Assembly: GCF_009389715.1 (NCBI RefSeq)
Contig: NC_052399.1
Coordinates: 13,395,646-13,459,645 of the forward strand
DNA: 64,000 bases
Source: Phoenix dactylifera
Lineage: Eukaryota > Streptophyta > Magnoliopsida > Arecales > Arecaceae
Direction of reading: 5' to 3'
Both the position numbers and the translations under genes were made by a program. Below, piece by piece: positions 49,101 to 60,800 of this stretch (positions within the stretch are counted from its first letter, which is position 1; each line of letters begins with the position of its first letter). The notes under the pieces were generated by a model. The model was given only the letters and a program-made list of their open reading frames with translations. It was not told the origin of the DNA and searched no databases.

Positions 49101-52100
49101 ATCTTTCTGACATTTGAATGCCAAAACGGATGTCATATTAAAAAGCCATGATCCATGGCTGGCTTTTGTATATCTTGTTCCCAAATCCAACCTGAAGTGG
49201 CCTAACTTTGTTGGATGATCTTCTTGGATCAGGTGACTGTGATGCTAAGAGCTTCTAAGAGATAGATTTGACATACTAATTGCCATACAACTTTAATAAA
49301 ATTAGGATATATATCATTCACAACATCTCACCATCTTCCCTATTATTGAAGGTGTCATCAGTTTAAGCTGATGAAGATAGAAGACCAGCAAATTCAACCG
49401 AGGACTGTGTGAAACAGTAAGCAATCGAAAACTGTATTGACATAGGAGAAACCAAAGGGGAGAACTTCATGCAAGTCCTACATGAAGTCATGCAATGCAA
49501 CTAGGAATAATAATTCACACCTAATGATGTGCAATGCACCAAAAAAAGTGAATAACTAAATAATCTTTTGTAAGGGGAAAAAAACTTCCTTGATTGATGT
49601 AGATGCACAGATAAAAGCTGATATTATAATTAAACAACAAATATTCATTTGAACACATAAATGTTTCAATAAGATAACTAGGATAGGTGTGTCATATCCT
49701 TTGACAATTTTTATCCAAGTCAATGAAGGAATCTCCAATGCTATCACCTATAAGTTCCAAATTCAGCAAAGTTTTGGGCGAGCACCAACGATCACATCAT
49801 CTTGATGGTTGGCAAGAACTATGGCAGCATACCTATTGTTGCTCCAAGCATAAATATTCGAGATCAATGAAGGATTATGAGTCCTTCATGGTTACTCTGT
49901 AAAGTATTAATTGTAATCCTAAGTTAAGCAAATACACGATCCCATATCATGAAGCTGAAGGAGCAGGAATTGAATGTAATGCATACTATACTAGAAATCC
50001 AATTTGAGGGCTATGGCATGCCATGTGATACATGAATACTACATAATAGACATGTAATAAAGCATAGCCACATATATATGAGATATCTATCTCTAAAAAG
50101 AAAATTTTATAAAGAATTTAAGAAGAATTAAAGTTGAAGTAGAAAATATCAAGCAAAGCATTAAATTAGGGGAGATTCCCATACTTTAGTCATATTAACT
50201 ACTAGTTTTTTATCTTATCATTTAGTATGTGCTAGAAAAAATATTCAATTTGGCTTTATAATGATGAAAGGAATGCTGACAATGGATCCATTTTTTAGGA
50301 TACTTTATAAAGTAAAATGCAAAATTACAGCTACTCACTGAAAAATAAACAATAAAAAGAGCAAAAAGATGGGAAATTTTCATTTAGTATTTGATTGTTT
50401 ACAAAAATAACCACCCCTGCAAGAACCCAGATACAACAATCAACCAAAGACCCATGATGCATATGTATACTGACCATGTGGAGAGTAAACGCTCAAGTGG
50501 ATTGGAATATTAGATATTTGTTTTGATTTTCCAGTAATACGATCAGTTTCATCCTGAATCTCCTTCCTAATAGCAGCTGCACCCATACAAGGTTCAAAAT
50601 AAACTTCAATATCCATAAGCAAGATGGTAACTTATAATAGAACAAAAACAGCATCAATGAAAAATGAAATCTTATGTATATGTTTTAGGTCCATTAAGAT
50701 ATGTATAACTTAAAACTGACTCTTTGACCATGAAAATTTATCATTCATATTTGATGCCTCTTTTCTTGAGAAAAATCTTTGATACCCAATTTTAAGCCAC
50801 TGGTTGAATATGAACTTTATTGATGAGGATTTACATACAAAATATTTACCAAATCTACAATCTTCAATAGTTTGACAAATGTACAATGATTCTAAGAAGC
50901 AATCCCTGTTGATATAGGAAATTGTGAGGACCCGTGTGGGTGTGTGTTTAGTCCCACATCGGTTATTTGCTGGGTAGATCTTGGGTACTTATATAGGATC
51001 AAGGAACCCATATAATACCTTCCGGCTAACCATTTTGGGTGAGGTCCTAGGTTGTTACAAATGGTATCAGAGCGGACCCGGCCCATAACCTATGTGGACT
51101 AGGGGATACTGCAGCACGGATCCATTGGGGCTGACCATGGGTCAATCATGGTATTTGTGATTTGATTGGAATAGATATAAACCCTTAGTCTGACGAGGAC
51201 GTCAGGACTTGAACGGGGGGAGTCTGTGAGGACCCGTGTGGGTGTGTGTTTAGTCCCACATCGGTTATTTGCTGGGTAGATCTTGGGTACTTATATAGGA
51301 TCAAGGAACCCATATAATACCTTCCGGCTAACCATTTTGGGTGAGGTCCTAGGTTGTTACAGAAATTGATTCAACACAATCATGAACTCACTAACAACTG
51401 AGGAGGGTAGACATTTCTTAGCGCGCACCCTAGCAAACAAGGTTGTCACAAGTGGCACATGTGGGTCCCTTGGTATGATGCTTTCCAAGCCACTAAGCAA
51501 GCGAGTGCCTGGCCATATATCAGCCACTTAATTATCAGGTGGGAACCTGTTTCTAACTTTATTGAAAACTTTAAAATTCAGCCATCTCTCTTGGGTACAT
51601 TTTATGAAGTGTATTTTCTTTTTAGTAATTTGGGCTGCATTTAACAAGTCTTGTAGTGCACCTACCAAAGCACTTTAAGACCACCCGACTTTAAGATCAC
51701 AACTGTCCATCTTGTGTACTTCCATCATCTATATAATTACAATCATTCACATAGCCTGCCCTCTCTTAACACCTAACCCTCCACTTCATAGTGATCAAGG
51801 ATTTGGTGCAACAAACAAGAGAAAAGGGGCGAGGCTGAGGTTAGGGCTGTTATATTTGTGATAATTTGATTATGCAATATTACTGTACTAAATTTGTTAA
51901 TTTTCGAGGATGTTTAATTCCAAGTGGTTGCTTAGACACCAATGTACTCTACCTGGGCATTTAAAGGAGCTACCGCCTAGGCATGTTGACAACCTTGCTT
52001 ACAACTACTTCTCCTTCTATATATCAAACAAACCATCCACTTCTAGATAAATCAAATAAACAGGTAGGCACTCCATCAGCAGAGGAAGAAAGAGAAAAAT

Positions 52101-55100
52101 AAAAAAAATAAGACATCACTAGAATTTCTCTCCGTTGCAAGAAAAAGGAGAAAGAATTCTATTCTATGTGGCCAAGTGCTCTTTCCCCCAAAAAACCCTC
52201 ATAAGTACAAAACTTTGATGACATTTTTCTTGATGGGTTGTTGTTGCAACCTATAATCGATTACTATATGTATAGATTGATTTTATAATAATCAATTATG
52301 GTGCGATTGATTAAATACTTCAGCAAATACTCATTATAATCGATTACTACAGGTGTAGGTTTATTGCATAATAATCAATTATGATGCGATTGATTAGACA
52401 CTTCAGCAAATACTCATTATCCCAAAAGAACATCATAGAGGTATGTGAACGCAAAATAGAACATGATAGATATCTTATTAATGAAGCATAATCAATGAAA
52501 TATAACTAGTGCAGCAAACTGAAAATAACCACAACAGAACAATAAAAAAAATACTGCCAGTAAACTCGAGTTTCAAGGATGTGATAGATGGCAACGATGG
52601 TAATGATGATGGGTGAAGATAACGATTGATGGGCGAAGAAACGAGGGCTGGGCAAAAGATGGTGATAGAACTAGTCGGATAATTACTTCTACAAGTTTGG
52701 TCCCTCCAATCCAATGAGAATCTTCAAGCCACGCTCCACCAAAGTATCGAGATGAAGGATGACGGGGTCAAGAAGGTGGCTCCAAGAAGAAATAAGTCAA
52801 GAAGCAGGATGAAAGTGGAAGGAAAAGGGTCTCTCAGGGCTTCGCCCATTGTGGCACTCACCTTACTGTTTCATGAACAGTAACGGGTCGGGTTACTATT
52901 CAGTGAACAGTAATGGGTCGGATTACTGTTCATGTGAGCAGTGCTTTTTTTTTCTCTGTACTATTTTCTGCAGATTTCTGCGTATTTCTGCAGATTTATG
53001 TTGTATCTTCTTTTTTTTTTCTCTTTTAACTTCCTTCCTCCCTTCTTCCATACATTCAACAACTCTATTGCCAAGTCTATCATACATCCTCCTCCGTTCC
53101 TAGAGATGAGTGATGACCATGAGCATTGAAGAAAGGTTAAGGCTCAAGCAATTAAGTGTGGTAGTTTGGAGTCGGGTTAGGCTTTCTATTACACCTAGGT
53201 GGACCATTTTTGCATGGCAGTACTAGTACATGACTCAACTGAAAATCCAAACCTAAACATGGCTTTGGATGAAAAACACAAAAACAACAAAAAATATAAA
53301 TTAAGTATAAGATGGAGTCCTGAGACTACATGAGTTGTTTGTTGTATCCCAATGTTTTAAATATCAGTATTAAAACCTATATCATTTTTTCATCAAAAAG
53401 ATACGGTATAGATAGCAAGGGAACGTACTGAAATTAACAGCGTCAAGAAGAATGAAAAATCATTGGTATGGACTGGTTAAGTTAGTATGGTATCGACTGA
53501 TAAGGTGGTACCACACAGTCAATATGCATCTGTATGGCCGGTATATACTAGTATGGTGCCTTGACACCAGTATTCATGCCGATTTCGCATCAAAATGGCA
53601 TTTTGTCCATAAGATCCTGTTCTGGAGGTTTTTGAATCCATGTTCCAACATCTAGACCCATTAAGACCTCAAAGTAGATCAAACCGAAGCTCCTTTACTC
53701 ACACATGTAGCCAGATGATCACTGTATGCTCAAGAACAACCCCACGCTCACTGCTCACATTTCAAACCTAAGGTTGCTGTTAGCAAGAATTCCCTCAAGT
53801 TGATTTCATCAAGAATTTTCTACAAAAAAAAAACTAAATATTACCAAGGTTTCAATTTTGTGAAGCAGTTGGATAATTTTCTATTTTCTTGTTTCCATAT
53901 GCATATAAAGAACTTTCTACCTTGTTTTAATATAATTTAATTTCTTGTTTGAATTGATAAAATAGGATCACATGTAGATGTATTTGTTCCTCCATTAGGT
54001 AACTCATTTATTACATAACTCTTTTAAGATGAGGTTTTAGCTCCATGCATATGCACATGCACTTTTATTAGTATGCTACAGAGCAAATATTTAGCCAGCT
54101 TTCCTCTTAGACATTCTAATTATGTGCATATATAGATGTGCACCTATACATGCGTGTGCAGATTAAAAATGTTGAGTTTGCATGTAAAATTCGCCCTTAC
54201 TGTGAGAAATTTGGACCATGCCCTAACTACAATCGGCATTCACTTCTGTAAACCCCTCCTAAATTTCAAAAGAGCATTCTCTCTTCACTTCCTTTTTCTG
54301 TAGAATAATACAGCTATTCTATGTTGAATGTATGATTTTTGTTACGAATGCTGCCTCCAGCAGCACATATCTCAGGGCTCTTCATTACTTTTCTTATCTC
54401 AAATTCACTCTCTCTCTCTCTCATCAAGAGTAATTGGTTAATACAAGTATAACCTCTAATGTTGCTGAAACCCTCCAATCTATTACGTAAGTTAGTGTGT
54501 CTACTTAAACATCACCTAGCTTGAGATTACACATATCATTGTGCGATTAGCCAGCTTATCATTGTTGCTTGTTCAGTTTGTTATGTTGTTATCTTTTGCA
54601 TTCTGCAGTGCTTCGGAAATAATTACACATTTCAATTTCTTCTCCTTTTCTCCTAATAAATCCCAAATGCCAAATTGATATCTTTGGATTAGTGATCCTA
54701 CTGATTAATGGCCTACTAGCTTCAGCTTCTTCCTTGGAGACTCCCACAACCTCTAGAAAAGGAAAAAAACAGAAAAGTGGCTCTAACCCATTGTGGATGC
54801 CAAGTTCTAGGCAAAGTTTGAGAATGATGATGAGGTTGTTTGCATTTTTTGCTTTATCTTCAACTGTTTTCTCCATGTCCTCACTCCATCACACTGTGAT
54901 GACCAAAGTGCAATCAAGATAACCAGGGATGTAGCTTCTCCTAAACAAATAAAGCAAATTGAGATCAGATATTAATTTGTTCACAACCTTTATCCCCATA
55001 CACTGTTTCTTCCCTATATTTTGTGTATTAGGTAGTTTCATGTTGTACTCCTACATCTTGGTAATGTCCCTTTCGTGGTAGATACTATGTCAGAGCAAAC

Positions 55101-56126
55101 GGCATATTGTACCCCTACATCTTGGTAACGTCCCTTTCATGGTAGATACATCTTATTGCTGCAAAACTAAGAACCACCTTACATCCCAAGCTTGTACTGA
55201 AATTAAATATCAGAAAATAAAATCCCCGTACATCAACACAAAAGCTTCCGAAAAGTCTACACATTTACCTCTTACCCTAGTTCTGTGTCTTACAATCTGG
55301 TTCTCAGATCAAAACCCATCCAAATGTGGTGGTGCTAAAGATTTTAAACACTAATATACTTACTCCAGGAATTCGAAGCACCCACAATCCTCGCATATTA
55401 GAAAGCAAAGAAAATGGTTGGCAATGAGCAACAATCAAGAAAATCCAATATTGCAAGATCTTGAAGAAACCCCGTGACTCCTTGACAAAATTTGCATTAC
55501 CACCCACAGCAAGGCGGACAATCAAAAACTAAATTAAATAAGAAGCAATTCTCTCACCGAAATCTGTAAGCTTCTTTCTCGGAGCATGTAGGAACTCGCC
55601 GTACTCTGCCTGTCCATCCCCCGTCTTGTGAAGCTGCAACACCAACGGCCTCCTCGTCACAATACCTAACATCAATTCAAATCACGGGGCAGTGCCAATT
55701 CTTATTTCCAGACAAGTGGATCCAGATACAAACCAAAGAAACAAAAGCCCCAGAACTCGTTCAAGAAGAGAAGATCCCATCGTCATTACCAGATCCTCGA
55801 GGCAAGAAGTCCCTCCCGACGATGCTCTCCAATACCGACGATTTCCCCGAGCTCTGAGACAACCAAGAACGGTCAAGACTCAAGAAATCAAGAAAGGAGC
55901 GAACTTTGTAGGAATCCAAGAGAACGAAGAACCGGGGGAAAGAGCAAGGTGGTAAGGGAGACGGATCCGAGGGTTTCTAAGGGAAAGGTTATACCTGGCC
56001 TCCGACGACGGCGACGGAGGGGAGGGCTTCCCAGAGGGATCCTCCCTCGCCACCGTGGTCCCCCAAGACGGTGCAGGCCCTCTGTATCCGATTGACGAGG
56101 CCGATGAGGCTCACCATGGTCGCCAT
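36431..56126 (-). CDS. DRP1C: Dynamin-related protein DRP1C-type, 16 exons
   Basis: Exons in transcript order: 56126-55995, 55853-55790, 55665-55558, 50576-50475, 45847-45797, 45700-45639, 45204-45114, 44965-44901, 44765-44571, 44476-44357, 44277-44207, 43429-43204, 41422-41372, 38846-38618, 38339-38200, 36556-36431. All junctions are GT-AG and the sum, 1833 nt, gives 610 residues, the usual DRP1 length. GTPase motifs: P-loop GGQSSGKSS (42-50), DLPG (143-146), TKLD (212-215). Dynamin middle domain ~220-500, GED ~520-610. There is no PH or proline-rich domain, as in plant class 1 dynamins. The MATM start, the GDHGGEG near residue 22-28, the YFKGP and NFFYAQVG motifs and the VAWK end favour DRP1C over DRP1A. 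Family role: membrane scission in clathrin-mediated endocytosis, cell plate and polar growth. Two introns of ~4.6 and ~5.0 kb carry the TRIM insertions. The frame is intact. Confidence 0.96.
40931..40954. repeat. Poly-G run of 24 in DRP1C intron
   Basis: Homopolymer in the intron between exons 13 and 14. It is the most likely place in the gene for an assembly length error, but is not coding. Confidence 0.95.
46131..46182. repeat. (AT)n microsatellite in DRP1C intron 4
   Basis: A perfect AT dinucleotide tract of about 52 bp in the intron between exons 4 and 5. Confidence 0.95.
47053..47156. repeat. Left arm of a 104-bp inverted repeat in the 5' LTR
   Basis: It pairs with 47289-47392 with two mismatches over 104 bp and a 132-bp loop. 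The same arm sequence recurs, in the right-arm orientation, at the very end of the 3' LTR (48401-48467). Confidence 0.93.
47289..47392. repeat. Right arm of the 104-bp inverted repeat
   Basis: Reverse complement of 47053-47156. It represents the normal 3' end of this LTR, as judged from the second LTR copy. Confidence 0.93.
47615..48391. mobile_element. GC-rich MULE-like insert (9-bp TSD) in the nested 3' LTR
   Basis: The 777-bp insert is flanked by cccgtgttc at 47606-47614 and 48392-48400, a perfect 9-bp duplication typical of Mutator-like elements. The ends (aaggttcgcaggac and the reverse complement of gcagaccatg) are only weak inverted repeats. The interior is extremely GC-rich: accggtac-type repeats at both ends, gcgcgcgggcgc blocks, A-runs, and repeated ccacagagtggcattt-like palindromic units. 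Long open frames on both strands here come from base composition, not genes. Confidence 0.7.
50923..51361 (+). mobile_element. Complete TRIM retrotransposon in DRP1C intron 3
   Basis: It is 439 bp. The LTRs are 50923-51059 and 51225-51361, each 137 bp and apparently identical, with TG...CA ends. The PBS tggtatcagagc is at 51062-51073 and a polypurine tract cggggggag precedes the 3' LTR. The flanking gaaat is duplicated perfectly (50918-50922 and 51362-51366). There is no coding sequence, as in all TRIMs. Relative to DRP1C transcription it is antisense. Confidence 0.96.
52253..52418. repeat. 83-bp tandem duplication in DRP1C intron 3
   Basis: Two units start ataatcgattact and end cttcagcaaatactcatt, with about eight to ten differences. 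Non-coding. Confidence 0.85.
55044..55150. repeat. ~65-bp partial tandem duplication in DRP1C intron 3
   Basis: The block tgtac(t/c)cctacatcttggtaa...gtccctttc(g/a)tggtagatac occurs twice, near 55044 and 55108. Non-coding. Confidence 0.8.
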
Positions 56127-57745
56127 TGTCGAGGGAGACGTCACCACGAGAGATCGAATCGCCGGAGGAGAAGAGGGAACCAGATCTTGAGAAAGAGAAG
56201 CGAGAGGGAGGGAGGAAACTAAAAAAACGGTTTTGATGGGGAGCGCCGAAGGGGGTCAACTTTTGGAAAGAAAGAGGTGTGACCGTGTTAGTCTCATACA
56301 CACTAGTATCTTTTGTGGCAGAGGGTTCACATGGGAGCGGCACGTGCAGACCTGCCCAACTTTGGACCAGCGCATGTCATGGATGACAGGCGACGGGTCA
56401 TAAGTCATAACCACCGCTTGTTATTAGTTGCTACATCCCTTCTTCTCTTCCAAAGGCTTATGATGCTTAAATATAAAGAAATATTGTACAATCCTAAAGG
56501 ATGGGAAGATCTTTCTTTTATTGGGTGTCTGGACAGTGACATGGCATGTGCAAGAAAAAACTTTTTAAATTGGAGGCGGCATGATGCCAAATTGTTGTAT
56601 AGAAACTTTTTAAATGAGCACTATGTTGTATTATCTCAAAATTATCTTGACAACTTACAGGTTTTCATTTGCAGAATGTGCAATGGTGATGGGTGATGAG
56701 TGGACCATTCTCAAAATTGAAAATATTGATATTCTTAAATACAGAAAAAGTACTAGTCCGCCTTGAATCCATAAAATTAACTGCACTATGGACCTGATTA
56801 ACTGCTCATGTGGACTGTTTCATGAGCTTTAGTTCCATAAAGTTTACCAATCTTAAATTACCATTAAATTCTTGAGATTTCAAGCATCTACAGGAAAATA
56901 ATAGTACAGCTGATTAGACAGTAACTTATGTGGCCAACCATACCACAACTATAATATGGGACTCTACAACCGATCTGCTTAAATTTTGAACGTATTGTTT
57001 TCTCATTCCCAAAGTGTGTATATATACCTTAGCGCGTGGTTTGGTTGTGCATGGCTGGATGTTTGCTAAAAAGGACGTATACACTGCACAGAACTCGCAC
57101 TAAAACACAAATTAGTCGGCGTCAACGTCCGAGCATAGGAGAGGCTTACATATGGACGAACAAAACTAAGAGGTGCAAGTGAAAACATCAAAGTTCAGGT
57201 GTATGTGAAAACATCAAAGTTGGCCAAAAAAAATATGCAGCAAATAACAAGGAAAAGAAGGTGAAAACATCAAAGTTCGCCAAAAAAAGGTATGCAGCCA
57301 ATAACAAGGAAAATAAGGGTCAGCGTGGCATTAAAAACCCTGAATTTATTTGTTACCTCATTTGATAAAGACATCATGAAACAAGCTCAAGCTGCCTATA
57401 TATCTGCCGTAATACTTCTTGTAAATTTTATTTAGTTCAACTTCTGATAAATGATCACATATCACCAACTTTTCTTACTCTAAGCAGCAATCACACAGCC
57501 GAAATCAACACCAACCCAACTTTGCGTGAACACTGAATAACACAAATACTAATCTGAAATTACAATAATATTCACAACCTTGGTAAGAGAAAAGAAACCA
57601 GAACACTGCCAACAATTACAAAACGAGAAGAAAACAAGCGCTCACCAACCTATACAAACAAACACGAACTATCTTATCAAAATGAACGTGCCATGCCATA
57701 AGGTTAGCCAACTTCAGCATCACTTCCACTAATTCACTACAGCAG
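56127..57745. other. DRP1C 5' leader and upstream region
   Basis: Directly upstream of the DRP1C ATG on the minus strand lies a purine-rich leader (to ~56230). A CACGTG G-box occurs near 56341. A 127-residue plus-strand frame at 56313-56696 has no recognised domain and is not called. The rest is AT-rich. Confidence 0.45.
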
Positions 57746-57832
57746 TCAAGAGTCAGATGCAGAACGACCTCTTCTTGCAATTATGCTCCCATACAAATCG
57801 ATGATGATCAGGTCGTAGATGCTGGTCTTGAT
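57746..57832 (-). CDS. Probable last exon of an unidentified minus-strand gene
   Basis: A 29-codon frame (28 residues plus TGA) follows a strong acceptor: a T-rich tract ending tttttag precedes 57832. The predicted tail contains KTSIYDLIIIDLYG and ends ARRGRSASDS. The phase is 0. A hydrophobic strand followed by a basic, serine-ending tail looks like a real protein C-terminus, but I do not recognise the family. The preceding exon was not found, so it would lie beyond a long intron. It could also be chance. Confidence 0.35.
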   Translation of the reverse strand: MKTSIYDLIIIDLYGSIIARRGRSASDS

Positions 57833-60800
57833 CTAAAAATCAATAAAGAAAATAAGGGACAACAAGGGAATGAAGAACAAGTCCTCTTCCGTAAGTCTTT
57901 CTACATCCAATTTTGGTATATAATCATTGAAAATGACGCATCAACCCACTTCGAGGCACATTTCTGAATTCACAGAAAACACACAGTATCATTAGAAATT
58001 AAAACAGATCAAGGAACAAAATTTTTAACACCTAAACATCAATTTATATTAGAAAACAGTATTATGTCCGCTAACAGTTAAACCTATGCCTTCAAGATTA
58101 TATGCTTTTATTATATACCTGAAGAGTTCTAAAAAAAAATCGTTTGCATTTCTGCCCATGAATTTCATGGATTGGCAGACGGAAATATTTAACAATTTTT
58201 ATTTTCCTAAGCCATCAAGCTAAAACTTCAATTGCAACAAAAACGAGGAGAAAGATGAAAGCATCATTTATGTAACTTGAAGAATGGTCCTAATCCATAG
58301 GAATAATATGCTTACAATCATAACATGCAGCAGCAATATGAGCAAAAAGGCTCAATGAGTAGAACAATTTAAGTGGCCAGTCTATATATAGTGTTGCAAG
58401 GTTGCAGGCAAGATTTATAGAAGCATTGGTGTACCAGGCAGCATTAGTGTGTATCAATCCATCCGAGCCCATATCACAGTGTATTGCAGCGAACACGAAA
58501 TATGTTACCACTGGTAAGTAATCGTATCAAATCAATCACATTTGATTATCCACACAATATCTAAAGACATTTTAATTTTCCCATAAAACACTGATTAATT
58601 TTAATTTAATAGTATAAGTAAAATAGGTATTGATCCGATATAGAATTCAAGGTTTTTGTCTTTGATTTTATACACACATACATATTAAACTAGTCTGAAC
58701 TGGTTTGTGAGTTTGATATCTTTGAACGGTATAATACATGTAATTCGATTGTTCAGTAACAACAATTAGTCTTTAGTTTAACTCAAGATGCTAGTCTACA
58801 TTCCACTGTTCAACATGTGTACATTCCTCATGAGAAAGCAATTAAAATTCAAAAGCATCCTGCATGCCAGATGTATAGTTTCTAGAATGTCTTAGCTTGC
58901 CTTCAACAAATTTTTTTTCGCAATGTCAAATAATTTTACATGCCAATGCATCATGCAACAGTACGATACAATATGATATGCATTACGTGCCAGTCCTTGA
59001 ACAACAAATCATGGTTCCTAATTTTTTTAATCATTAACAGCTGGACATTATATATACGGAAAGCTAATCTGCATATAAGTAATAATTTTTCATAAATAAT
59101 ATTGCATGGGGATGGGCATGACAATCAGATTCAAAAATTTGCCCAACTGTCTGACTCAACGAGAAAAAAAGAGCTTCAAGGATACACAAAAAGTAACTTT
59201 AATTACAATATTTAAATGTTGTACAAATGAAAACACTAAAAAAATATTGGTTAAGGTCTTCTAGGATACATGTTTCTCATTCAAACTTCCCAATTAGCTT
59301 CAACATTTTACAAAAATGATATTTTGCAAAATTATTTTAGCACTCACATTCTTTGCCAATTTATAAAAAGAACAGGACCTCACGTTAACGTAATTATTGC
59401 AGTGGGTTGAACTCATAGTTCAAGTTATACTTTGCAAAATTATCAAAATATCAAGCGTCTAACACATACTCAATTCAGATATATAACCAGTATTGATTCT
59501 GGAAGCTGGATGCAAATGTTCAAGAAACAAAACCCATAGAGCATAATTGGAAAACTTTCTCCCAAGTGCATCAAAAAATTGGTTACTGACAAAAACTAAG
59601 AACACAAAACAACATTGGATGGATGTGTGATGTCCTTCTACCGAGATAACAAAGACCTGAATTTCAAAAAAAAAATCGCAAAAAGCCAAATAAATCAAAT
59701 AGCTTAAGCTTTTTTGGTTAACTATGGCTTTCTCTAGAGTTTCAACTTAACTGAAACTTGCCTTGGCATTAAAAAGAAAAAAAAATAAAAGCAACTGAAA
59801 CTTTCCTAATAGGTTGAAGTAATTGTGAGGGAGGAACATCTTGGTCTTTTAAGATTTCTGAAAATTTACAGAGTTTTTATGCTCATACAACTGATTGGAG
59901 CATCCATGAAGGGCAAAAGAAAACATATTTAGATATGGTTGGAGTGATATCATTATTCACAAACAACAATCATAGAATGAAGCATTTCAAAGACCGTTAT
60001 TAATGGCTTTAAAGGATTCTTTATCTTGTAACAGCTAATAGCCATATCCATAACCCTTTACTGTAATGGTCTCAAACAGCAGTTACCAGTATTGCACAGA
60101 CACAGGATACAAGAATTAGATTTGGACGCCTATCCCAGTGTGTGATTCAGCAAGAGGGAAAAAGGGATACATGGATACATAGGATAAAATATAATTTTAA
60201 CTATGTGATGTATTTATACATTTAAATACTGTTTAAACTTTAAACTATTAAAACAATTTTGTTTGTTAAGATCTATCAATATTCACTTTTAAACTTCCCA
60301 ATTAACTTAAGAATATGAGAAGAACTATATTTTGCAAAATTGTTTCAAATACCTACATCCTTGACCAATTCCTAAATAGAATAGATACTCACTTCTAACA
60401 TCAACACTGAGGATCAAACTCATTTTGAAAGAGTTCAACTCTCTTCTAATCTTAGAAGGTGGCCATCCAAAACTTCATAAGTATCCAAGTAACTAATATG
60501 CATCCAACTCGGATACATGTCCACACCGATTTTGGAGCTGGATGCACGTGTCTAGGTAACACTTACCAAGCTAAAAGATTGGGAAAAAAATATAGGAATA
60601 TGAAATTACAGTCATAAGGACCACTATCAATTTCCAAAGTGAATGCTTTGATTTAAGAAACAAAACTCTTCAAATAGATTCAATAGCATTAATATAGAAA
60701 TTATAGTATAATATTGAAGAAGGGAAAATTTTCCAATAACAACCATTATAGCTGATGTGTGTTAAGGATTTTGCTGCTTTGAATATCAATATGTTACTCG

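Noticed and set aside
54589..54922. Overlapping 76- and 95-residue frames in DRP1C intron 3
   Set aside because: No recognised domain, no splice-site support, and not needed for the complete 610-residue DRP1C model.
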